Program-made: the position numbers and the translations under genes | Shown here: positions 1 through 5,025 of the stretch, one piece after another | Numbering within the stretch: position 1 is the stretch's first letter | Layout of the letters: the number at the start of each line of letters is the position of its first letter | Notes under the pieces: model-generated | What the model saw: only the letters and a program-made list of their open reading frames with translations | Told to the model about the DNA's origin: nothing | Database searches by the model: none | From: an uncultured Collinsella sp. | GTDB lineage: Bacteria > Actinomycetota > Coriobacteriia > Coriobacteriales > Coriobacteriaceae | Length of the DNA: 5,025 nt | NCBI GenBank assembly: GCA_902495955.1 | Contig: CABUZE010000077.1 | Span: 1 to 5,025, forward strand | Direction of reading: 5' to 3'

Positions 1-294
1 ATCGACGGTCCCGTCGAGGAGGTCAACGACCCCATGCCGCTCGCCGACAAGTTCCGCGCCTTTAAGTTCCACGTGGTGGAGCTCGCTGACGGCAACGACT
101 TCGATCAGATTCGCGCCGCTTTTGCCGAGGCCCGCGCTACCAAGGGTCAGCCGACCGCCATTATCGCCGAGACCACGAAGGGCAAGGGCGTCTCCTTTAT
201 GGAGAACCAGGTGGGTTGGCACGGTAAGGCCCCCAACGATGAACAGTTTGAGCAGGCCATGGCAGAGCTCACGGCCGCCGGAGAGGAGCTCTAG
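1..294 (+). CDS. Transketolase, N-terminal subunit (3' part only)
   Basis: This is the last 97 codons of the thiamine diphosphate-binding half of a split transketolase, open from base 1 and ending at TAG 292-294; the start lies outside the window. With its partner subunit the enzyme moves two-carbon ketol units between sugar phosphates in the non-oxidative pentose phosphate pathway in the cytoplasm. The visible part matches the end of the TPP domain: a DG-D-DQI segment, then TTKGKGVSFMEN followed by a WHGKAPN motif, the usual ending of N-terminal transketolase subunits. The protein stops soon after this motif, whereas a one-chain transketolase would run on into the pyrimidine-binding domain; that domain is supplied by the next gene. 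The Met at base 34 is internal, since the frame is open and family-like upstream of it. Substrate preference cannot be read from this fragment, so a related sugar-phosphate transketolase is possible. Confidence 0.93.
   Translation: MDGPVEEVNDPMPLADKFRAFKFHVVELADGNDFDQIRAAFAEARATKGQPTAIIAETTKGKGVSFMENQVGWHGKAPNDEQFEQAMAELTAAGEEL
284..288 (+). promoter_or_regulatory. Ribosome binding site of the transketolase C-terminal subunit
   Basis: AGGAG lies 7 bases before ATG 296, inside the last codons of the preceding subunit gene. It decides the start at 296. An in-frame ATG at 122 would give a longer protein, but its first 58 residues would only be an out-of-frame reading of the upstream gene. Confidence 0.8.
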
Positions 295-295
295 G

Positions 296-1237
296 ATGGC
301 AGACGTCAAGAAAATCGCCACGCGTGTAAGCTACGGCGAGGCCCTCGTCGAGCTCGCCAACGAGCACGATGACTTTGTGGTCCTCGACGCCGACCTGGCC
401 GCCGCCACGCAGACCGGCAAGTTTAAGGCCGCCTGCCCCGACCGTTTCTTTGATGTGGGCATTGCCGAGAGCAACCTGATGGGCGTCGCCGCCGGTATCG
501 CGACCACTGGCCGCGTTGCCTTCGCGAGCACCTTTGCCATGTTCGCTGCCGGTCGCGCCTTTGAGCAGGTCCGTAACTCCATCGGCTATCCGCACCTTAA
601 CGTTAAGATCGGTGCCACGCACGCCGGTATCTCGGTGGGCGAGGACGGCGCCACGCACCAGTGCTGCGAGGATATCGCCCTGATGCGCGTCATCCCTGGC
701 ATGACTGTGATCGTTCCTGCCGACGACGTCGAGGCCCGCGCCGTGACGCGCGCCGCCTACGAGTGCGACGGCCCCGTGTATATGCGCTTCGCCCGTCTGG
801 CCTCGCCGGTTATCAACGACCCCGAGACCTACAAGTTCGAGGTAGGCAAGGGCATCGTCATGCGCGAGGGCGCCGACGTCACCATCATCGCCTGCGGCCT
901 GATGGTCGGCGAGGCGCTCGAGGCCGCTGAGCAGCTTGCTGCCGAGGGCATCGAGGCCGAGGTCATCAACATGCACACCATCAAGCCCATCGACGCCGAC
1001 CTGATCGTCAAGAGCGCCACCAAGACCGGCCACGTCGTGACCGTCGAGGAGCACTCCGTGATCGGTGGCCTGGGCAGCGCCGTTGCCGACGTCCTGTGCG
1101 AGCAGTGCCCGACGCCGCTCAAGAAGATCGGCGTCAACGACACCTTCGGTGAGTCTGGCCCGGGCGCCGAGCTCCTGCACAAGTACGGCTTGGACGCGGC
1201 CAGCATCGTGGCGACCACCAAGGAGTTCTTGGCCTAG
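296..1237 (+). CDS. Transketolase, C-terminal subunit
   Basis: This gene encodes 313 residues and is complete. It supplies the pyrimidine-binding and C-terminal domains of a two-chain transketolase, which pairs with the upstream subunit to complete the active site. Residues about 5-170 form the Pyr domain. They include DVGIAESN with Glu58, the expected activating glutamate for the cofactor aminopyrimidine, and EDGATHQ (116-122), whose His matches the conserved substrate-side histidine. Residues about 185-305 form the transketolase C domain, with EEHSVIGGLGS at 251-261 and DTFGESG at 282-288. The length is normal for this subunit. The start ATG follows the previous TAG by one base and has a good AGGAG, so the two subunits are probably translationally coupled and made in equal amounts. 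An intrinsic terminator 48 bases downstream ends the unit. The fold is shared with 1-deoxyxylulose-5-phosphate synthase and the pyruvate dehydrogenase beta subunit, but the split layout and motifs favour transketolase. Confidence 0.94.
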   Translation: MADVKKIATRVSYGEALVELANEHDDFVVLDADLAAATQTGKFKAACPDRFFDVGIAESNLMGVAAGIATTGRVAFASTFAMFAAGRAFEQVRNSIGYPHLNVKIGATHAGISVGEDGATHQCCEDIALMRVIPGMTVIVPADDVEARAVTRAAYECDGPVYMRFARLASPVINDPETYKFEVGKGIVMREGADVTIIACGLMVGEALEAAEQLAAEGIEAEVINMHTIKPIDADLIVKSATKTGHVVTVEEHSVIGGLGSAVADVLCEQCPTPLKKIGVNDTFGESGPGAELLHKYGLDAASIVATTKEFLA

Positions 1238-1285
1238 GACAAGACGAGGCAAAGTATCGCCTCAACAACCACATACAAGCCAGAG

Positions 1286-1320
1286 CAGGGGCGTCCCCAA
1301 AGAGGGCGCCCCTGTTTTTT
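1286..1320 (+). terminator. Intrinsic terminator of the transketolase unit
   Basis: An 11-bp stem (1286-1296 with 1304-1314, one G-T wobble) closes a 7-base loop (1297-1303) and is followed at once by six T (1315-1320). This is a textbook Rho-independent terminator on the + strand. A smaller 5-bp hairpin (1246-1250 with 1259-1263) lies between the stop codon and the terminator. Confidence 0.93.
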
Positions 1321-1453
1321 CGGCAACAAACAAGACAGGCCCGCACCAAGCAAGGGCTTCCTCCGGGAAACGGGCCCATCCCAGCCAAGTGCAATTCAGC
1401 CCCCAAGCATAGCGCTGCTGCACCCAAATAAACCGCAGCGACCCCTTAGTTAC

Positions 1454-1584
1454 CGCAGGCCGGGCACAGGGTTACTCTCCAAATCTTTCCGCAGGACGGA
1501 GGAGCCCCCGCCGCGCGAAGCGCGCAGCGGGGGCTCCGACATGTCCGAGGACGATTTGGGAGGCAACCCTGCGCGCGGCCGGTG
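1454..1584. repeat. Long imperfect palindrome, about 131 bp
   Basis: The two arms mirror each other about base 1519 almost without gaps. From the outside in: 1454-1456 pairs with 1582-1584, 1458-1473 pairs with 1565-1580 (14 of 16 positions), 1477-1485 pairs with 1553-1562 (nine pairs, one bulged G at 1560), 1488-1490 pairs with 1549-1551, and 1494-1497 pairs with 1543-1546. The apical stem 1501-1517 pairs with 1521-1537, 16 of 17 positions with one C-A mismatch, closed by the triloop AAG. I count about 50 pairs. No T-run follows either arm, so it is not a typical intrinsic terminator. It could be a dispersed intergenic palindromic repeat, a small non-autonomous mobile element, or a structured RNA. 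I see no clear target-site duplication at the edges. The pairing is read directly from the sequence; the role is unknown. Confidence 0.85.
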
Positions 1585-1628
1585 AGACCAAACCCCGCCA
1601 TGCTTCTTATGTGCAGCAAAGCTAATAC

Positions 1629-1637
1629 TGCTAAAAT
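1629..1637 (+). promoter_or_regulatory. Extended -10 promoter candidate for ftsEX
   Basis: TGCTAAAAT fits the extended -10 pattern TGnTAnnnT and sits in the only AT-rich stretch of the gap. No good -35 box is visible; the best is TTATGT at 1607-1612 with a long 19-base spacer, and extended -10 promoters depend less on this box. Transcription would start near 1644, giving a leader of about 40 bases. The leader contains an 8-bp palindrome GTTTAAAC at 1654-1661. This is motif-based only. Confidence 0.45.
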
Positions 1638-1671
1638 ACAAAGCGCTCATGTAGTTTAAACGCACGACGAT

Positions 1672-1677
1672 AAGGAG
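1672..1677 (+). promoter_or_regulatory. Ribosome binding site of ftsE
   Basis: AAGGAG lies 5 bases before the GTG at 1683. It is the strongest Shine-Dalgarno match in frame with the ATPase domain and supports the long form of FtsE. The later in-frame ATGs at 1962 and 2178 have no comparable site at proper spacing. Confidence 0.75.
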
Positions 1678-1682
1678 CACCA

Positions 1683-2903
1683 GTGGGTAACCACTTCCGT
1701 ACCTCCGGTGCGGGCGATGATGCCCCCAAGACGCAGGCAGGCGTCCAGGGCAGTCGTTTCGCCACTCCGGATTCAGAGGGCCAGCCTGTTGCTCAGGCCC
1801 CCGCTCAGCCGGCAGATCAGGCACAGCCGGCATCCGATCCCTTTGCCTACAATCCAACCAGCGATGTCGCGCTTTCCGGCACGGTGGGTTTTGAGCCCGT
1901 TCAGGCCGTGACCGCTCGCGTGGAGCAGCCTCAGGCTGGCGCCGCCGCGCCGCAGCCTAGCATGGCCGGCATTCCCGACCCCTTGGCCCCTGCGACGCCG
2001 GCTCCTCAGCCTGCGCAGTCCGGTCTCTTTGCCGCTATTCCCGACCCCACGCAGCCTGCTGCCCCGGTGGTCGAGAGCGATCAGGCAGCCGAGGTCGCAA
2101 GCCTCGATAACGCGCTCAACAACCCCGATTTTACGTCGGTGTTTGCGCCCATCGATCCGCAGGCCAGCCGCAAGAAGATGGCCAAACAGGCCGGTGTCGA
2201 GCCCGTCATCCTTATGGAGCATGTCACCAAGATCTATCCGGCACAGCCCAACAAGCCTGCACTCGACGACATCAACATCGAGATCTATCCGGGCGAGTTC
2301 GTCTTCCTGGTCGGTCACTCCGGCTCGGGTAAGACCACGCTGCTGTCGACGCTCAACCGTGACGTCAAGCCGACGAGCGGCCGCATCCTGGTTGCCGGTC
2401 AGGACCTCATGAAGATCAAGAACCGCAAGGTTCCGTTCCTGCGTCGCCAGATTGGCGCCGTGTTCCAGGACTTTAAGCTCCTGCCGCAAAAAACCGCCTA
2501 CGAAAACGTGGCGTTTGCTCTGCAGTGCATCGGCAAGCCCAAGGGCGTCATTCGCAGCCAGGTGCCCGAGGTGCTGCGTCTGGTCGGCCTGGCCGATCAG
2601 ATGGACTCGCTGCCCGACCAGCTTTCCGGTGGCGAGCAGCAGCGCGTTGCCGTCGCCCGCGCTATGGTCAACCGTCCGCCGCTGCTGATCTGCGACGAGC
2701 CCACGGGTAACCTCGACCCGGCGATCTCGCTGGGCATCATGAAGCTGCTCGAGCGTATTAACCGCACTGGCACCACCGTGATCGTCGCCACGCACGACCG
2801 CGAGATGGTCGATAGCATGCACCGTCGCGTGATCGCCCTCGAGGGCGGCCACGTTATCCGCGACCAGGAGAGGGGAGGTTACGGCAACTATGGCACCAAC
2901 TAA
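1683..2903 (+). CDS. ftsE: Cell division ATP-binding protein FtsE with a long N-terminal extension
   Basis: The gene encodes 406 residues from GTG 1683. FtsE is the cytoplasmic ATPase of the FtsEX complex, which sits at the division site and drives FtsX to activate peptidoglycan hydrolases. The ATPase domain covers residues about 173-395 and is complete: Walker A GHSGSGKTT (211-219), Q-loop FQDFKLLPQ (261-269), signature LSGGEQQ (314-320), Walker B LLICDEP with Glu339, D-loop GNLD (342-345) and switch His371. FQDFKLL and the immediate ftsX neighbour separate it from LolD/MacB-type ATPases. FtsE is normally about 220-230 residues. Here about 170 residues precede the domain; they are rich in Pro, Ala and Gln, look disordered, contain two IPDP motifs 22 residues apart (97-100 and 119-122), and end in a basic ASRKKMAK patch. 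The 3' end overlaps ftsX by 14 bp. Identity is near certain; the long start is supported by its ribosome site but not proven. Confidence 0.95.
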   Translation: MGNHFRTSGAGDDAPKTQAGVQGSRFATPDSEGQPVAQAPAQPADQAQPASDPFAYNPTSDVALSGTVGFEPVQAVTARVEQPQAGAAAPQPSMAGIPDPLAPATPAPQPAQSGLFAAIPDPTQPAAPVVESDQAAEVASLDNALNNPDFTSVFAPIDPQASRKKMAKQAGVEPVILMEHVTKIYPAQPNKPALDDINIEIYPGEFVFLVGHSGSGKTTLLSTLNRDVKPTSGRILVAGQDLMKIKNRKVPFLRRQIGAVFQDFKLLPQKTAYENVAFALQCIGKPKGVIRSQVPEVLRLVGLADQMDSLPDQLSGGEQQRVAVARAMVNRPPLLICDEPTGNLDPAISLGIMKLLERINRTGTTVIVATHDREMVDSMHRRVIALEGGHVIRDQERGGYGNYGTN

Positions 2904-3810
2904 CGTGGGCTACTCCTTCAAAGAGGCAATCAGCCACTTCTTCCGTAACTGGACTACCTCGCTCGGCGCCGTCATCACGATCTTTCTTTCGCTGTTTATC
3001 ATCGGCCTGTTCATCATGGGCTCCGCGATGCTGAACTCCGTGATCGGCACCGTCGAGGATCAGGTTGTCATCAACGCGTTCATTAGCGATGACGCCGATC
3101 AGGCTGATGTTCAGGCTTTTGAGGCCGAGCTTAAGACGTGGAATAACGTCAAGTCCGTGACCTATAAGGACAAGGACGACGCGCTGGCCGAGTATACGAG
3201 CAAGATGTCGGGCAACGCCGACGCCACCATGAGCGCGCTCGATGGCCAGAATCCGCTGCCGGCTTCGTTTGCAATTGAGATGGACGATCCGTCCAAGGTC
3301 GAAAGCACGGCCCAGAAGCTCAAGAAGAACGCCGACTTCCAGAAGATCGCGGATGACGGCGACGTCAACGCGAGCGTGCTGTACGGCCAGGAGGAAGTGA
3401 GCCGCCTGTTCCAGGTGACCAACTACATCCGCATCGCCGCCGTGGTGCTCGTTGGCCTTCTGACCTTTATCGCATTTATCTTCATCAACAACACGATTCG
3501 CCTTTCCATCACGGCGCGTCGTCGTGAGATTGCGATTATGCGTCTGGTCGGCGCCAGCAACGGCTTCATTCGTGGCCCGTTTATCACCGAGGGCGTACTG
3601 CAGGCCATTTTGGGCTCGCTGCTTTCCATCGGTGTTCTGGAGCTGCTGCGCAATCTGATGATTCCGCGTCTGCAGGAGAGCATCGGCTGGATGTCGTTTG
3701 CCCTGCCGATGCAGTACTACCTGGTGACCTATGCTGCGCTGATTCTGGTCGGCGTGATCATCGGTCTCTTTGGTTCTGCCATCGCCATGCGCCGCTACCT
3801 GCGCGTGTAG
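2890..3810 (+). CDS. ftsX: Cell division protein FtsX, membrane subunit of FtsEX
   Basis: The gene encodes 306 residues, the usual length for a Gram-positive FtsX. It is the membrane partner of FtsE and relays ATP hydrolysis to cell-wall hydrolases outside the membrane. The layout is typical: a short cytoplasmic N-terminus with SFKEAISHFFRNW (9-21), TM1 about 25-48, an extracellular domain about 52-172, then TM2 about 180-200, TM3 about 233-255 and TM4 about 277-298. The cytoplasmic loop after TM2 has the family segment NTIRLSITARRREIAIMRLV (201-220), continuing GAS, then FITEG at 231-235. The external domain is rich in Asp and Lys and has no recognisable hydrolase-binding signature, so its partner hydrolase is not identifiable here. 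ATG 2890 lies inside the end of ftsE, with GGAGGT (2874-2879) 10 bases upstream, so translation is probably coupled. A terminator follows the stop. Confidence 0.96.
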   Translation: MAPTNVGYSFKEAISHFFRNWTTSLGAVITIFLSLFIIGLFIMGSAMLNSVIGTVEDQVVINAFISDDADQADVQAFEAELKTWNNVKSVTYKDKDDALAEYTSKMSGNADATMSALDGQNPLPASFAIEMDDPSKVESTAQKLKKNADFQKIADDGDVNASVLYGQEEVSRLFQVTNYIRIAAVVLVGLLTFIAFIFINNTIRLSITARRREIAIMRLVGASNGFIRGPFITEGVLQAILGSLLSIGVLELLRNLMIPRLQESIGWMSFALPMQYYLVTYAALILVGVIIGLFGSAIAMRRYLRV

Positions 3811-3836
3811 GCATGCTTGGAATTCATCCCTTCCAA

Positions 3837-3868
3837 CGGGTCGTCTCTTATGGGGCGGCCCGTTTTTT
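3837..3868 (+). terminator. Intrinsic terminator of ftsEX
   Basis: An 11-bp stem (3837-3847 with 3852-3862, three G-T wobbles) with a TTAT loop is followed directly by six T (3863-3868). It begins 26 bases after the ftsX stop and separates ftsEX from the next gene. Two A-T pairs (3835-3836 with 3863-3864) can extend the base. Confidence 0.92.
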
Positions 3869-3945
3869 GATCCCAAGGGGACGGCAGGAAAGCGAATCAT
3901 TTGGGTAGACTCTTTGGAGTTCGTCATCGATAGTTAGGAGGCGCC

Positions 3946-5025
3946 ATGGGGCGCAATAACAAGCATAAGCGCGGTGCCCGCAATAAGCGTGGGCCGGTGC
4001 GCAGCGAACGCCGTCCGAGCCTGACCGGGCGCGTGCAGCTCCATGAGCACAGTGCCTATGTCATAACCGAGAATGGCGACTACAAGGTCATGGGTCGCGG
4101 CAAGCGTGAGATCATGGACGGCGATACCGTTGCCGTGAGCATTAAGAATAGCCCGCATGGCGAGCGTCGCGCCGTGATCGAGGGCGTAGTTGAGCGCGCA
4201 GCCATAAGCGTGGTGGGTACGTACCAGACCGCTGGTCCGCTCGGTGTGATCGAGCCGCTCGATTCGCGCCTGAAGGACGACTTCTTCATTCTGCCCGAGG
4301 ATACCTCGGCGGATCGTTTGGGCGTCCACCCGGGTGATGCCGTTGTCGCGCGCATTTTGACCTACCCGACGCGCCTGGAATCGGGCACCGTGACGATCGA
4401 ACGCCGCATTGGCGGAGATGACGCGCCCGATTTGGGCGTTCAATATGTGATGGCGCGTTACGGCTATACCGATAGCTATCCCGAGGCCGCGCTGGACGAG
4501 GCCGAGGGGCTTTCGCTCGATGTGTCCGCGGCGCTTAAGGACCCGCTCCGCCGCGATCTGCGCGACCGCTTTGTCATCACGATCGACCCGGTCGACGCGC
4601 GCGACTTTGACGATGCCATTTCGCTTGAGCGCACGCCCGAGGGTGGCTACAAGCTGGGTGTGCATATCGCCGACGTTTCACACTATGTGGCTTGGGACGG
4701 GCATATCGATCTTGAGGCTCGCCATCGTACGACATCGGTGTATCTGGCCGATCGCGTGCTTCCCATGCTGCCCGAACGCCTGTCCTGTGACCTGTGCTCG
4801 CTTCGCCCTGACGAGGACCGTCTTGCGTTTACCGTCGATATCGAGCTCGATGCGCAGGGTCGCGTGCGGCATTACGATCCGTACCCCAGCGTGATTCGCT
4901 CGCGTGTGCGTATGGACTATGACGGCGCCGAGGCGCTGCTGGTGCGTGCCGGCGCGGTTGAGTATTCGGTGCTGGAGGGTGCAGCCGAGGATGTTGCGGC
5001 TGCCGAGACCTCGCGCGAGGAAGCG
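3946..5025 (+). CDS. rnr: RNase II/RNase R family 3'-5' exoribonuclease (5' part)
   Basis: The first 360 codons are visible and remain open at the right edge. The enzyme degrades RNA from the 3' end in the cytoplasm; RNase R members act on structured RNA and in quality control. Residues 1-23 hold ten Lys/Arg and form a basic tail. Residues about 25-70 and 88-150 look like two cold-shock/OB domains. The RNB domain starts near 195; ITIDPVDARDFDD carries Asp214, Asp220, Asp222 and Asp223, with the same spacing as the metal-binding aspartates of E. coli RNase II (201, 207, 209, 210). GVHIADVSHYV (238-248), the YLADRVLPMLPERLS segment (266-280) and CSLRPDEDRLAF (284-295) are further family motifs. 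The N-terminal helix-turn-helix domain of E. coli RNase R is absent. AGGAGG (3936-3941) lies 4 bases before ATG 3946. It needs its own promoter after the ftsEX terminator; TAGACT (3906-3911) is a weak -10 candidate. The choice of RNase R over RNase II is inferred from the basic tail and the usual presence of RNase R in this lineage. Confidence 0.93.
   Translation, partial: MGRNNKHKRGARNKRGPVRSERRPSLTGRVQLHEHSAYVITENGDYKVMGRGKREIMDGDTVAVSIKNSPHGERRAVIEGVVERAAISVVGTYQTAGPLGVIEPLDSRLKDDFFILPEDTSADRLGVHPGDAVVARILTYPTRLESGTVTIERRIGGDDAPDLGVQYVMARYGYTDSYPEAALDEAEGLSLDVSAALKDPLRRDLRDRFVITIDPVDARDFDDAISLERTPEGGYKLGVHIADVSHYVAWDGHIDLEARHRTTSVYLADRVLPMLPERLSCDLCSLRPDEDRLAFTVDIELDAQGRVRHYDPYPSVIRSRVRMDYDGAEALLVRAGAVEYSVLEGAAEDVAAAETSREEA

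Larger units (their letters stand above)
1238..1682. other. Non-coding gap between the transketolase genes and ftsE
   Basis: I see no credible gene in this 445-bp gap. From left to right it holds a short hairpin and the terminator of the transketolase unit, then a stretch at 1321-1450 with only weak inverted repeats. After that come the long palindrome at 1454-1584, an AT-rich promoter-like stretch at 1601-1662, and the ftsE leader with its ribosome binding site. Minus-strand frames crossing the gap run into ftsE or consist of palindrome sequence, so they look like shadows. No tRNA-like TPsiC arm, 4.5S RNA signature or T-box GGTGGNACCGCG element was found by eye. Confidence 0.8.

Noticed and set aside
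269..1252. A 327-codon open frame on the minus strand opposite the transketolase C-terminal subunit gene
   Set aside because: Its protein is low-complexity and has no family motif, while the + strand encodes a complete, canonical transketolase subunit. Long antisense frames are expected in GC-rich genes.
1501..1537. The apical hairpin of the palindrome as a second intrinsic terminator
   Set aside because: The stem is strong, but no T-run follows on either strand, and the pairing continues far outside the hairpin.
1438..1571. T-box, riboswitch or small stable RNA (4.5S, tRNA) in the gap
   Set aside because: The T-box core, the 4.5S GGAAGGAAGCAGCC-type loop and a tRNA TPsiC arm are all missing. 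No riboswitch core was recognised by eye.
1450..1857. A 135-codon minus-strand frame crossing the palindrome and the start of ftsE
   Set aside because: Its C-terminal third is the palindrome read as protein and its N-terminal part is antisense to ftsE. It would also overlap the ftsE promoter and ribosome site. If databases contain similar small proteins, they are probably misannotated copies of the palindrome.
1773..2852. A 359-codon open frame on the minus strand opposite ftsE
   Set aside because: It mirrors ftsE, shows no recognisable domain, and the opposite strand carries all ABC ATPase motifs.
2178..2903. A shorter FtsE starting at ATG 2178 (Met166), or at ATG 1962 (Met94)
   Set aside because: Neither ATG has a convincing Shine-Dalgarno site at proper spacing, and the frame is open back to a GTG with AAGGAG. 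The short form would have the usual FtsE size, so it stays as an alternative.
2854..3927. A 357-codon open frame on the minus strand opposite ftsX
   Set aside because: The product is a His/Arg/Asp-rich shadow of ftsX that also reads through the ftsX terminator.
3934..4665. A 243-codon open frame on the minus strand opposite the RNase R gene
   Set aside because: The + frame carries the OB and RNB motifs with all catalytic aspartates; the antisense product is featureless.

Overview
The window is an ordinary, GC-rich bacterial chromosome segment with every supported gene on the + strand. Codon choice, the two-subunit transketolase and the overall style of the FtsE, FtsX and RNase R proteins suggest a gut actinobacterium of the class Coriobacteriia, probably Collinsella or a close relative. 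That placement is inferred from sequence style only; no rRNA or other marker is present.

Region 1 (1-1320) holds the end of a split transketolase. The 3' part of the N-terminal (thiamine diphosphate-binding) subunit gene is followed, one base after its stop, by the complete C-terminal subunit gene. A strong intrinsic terminator at 1286-1320 closes the unit. The two proteins together make one transketolase of the non-oxidative pentose phosphate pathway.

Region 2 (1321-1682) is non-coding and is the most unusual part of the window. Its main feature is an imperfect palindrome of about 131 bp (1454-1584) centred on base 1519. It can fold into one long hairpin of roughly 50 base pairs with a very GC-rich tip. 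It lies downstream of the transketolase terminator and upstream of an AT-rich stretch with an extended -10 promoter, a short leader and a strong ribosome binding site for ftsE. The palindrome is either a dispersed palindromic repeat / miniature mobile element or a structured RNA; the sequence alone does not decide.

Region 3 (1683-3868) is the cell-division pair ftsE-ftsX. The two genes overlap by 14 bp and are followed by an intrinsic terminator. FtsE (ATPase) and FtsX (membrane subunit) form an ABC-type complex that controls peptidoglycan hydrolases at the division site. This FtsE carries an extra N-terminal segment of about 170 residues, rich in Pro, Ala and Gln, ahead of a complete and canonical ATPase domain.

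Region 4 (3946-5025) is the 5' part of an RNase II/RNase R family exoribonuclease gene that runs off the right edge. It has a basic N-terminal tail, two OB/cold-shock-like regions and the start of the RNB catalytic domain with all four metal-binding aspartates.

I see no mobile-element genes, CRISPR array, tRNA or rRNA, and no convincing new multi-gene system. The two points worth following up are the long palindrome and the FtsE extension.
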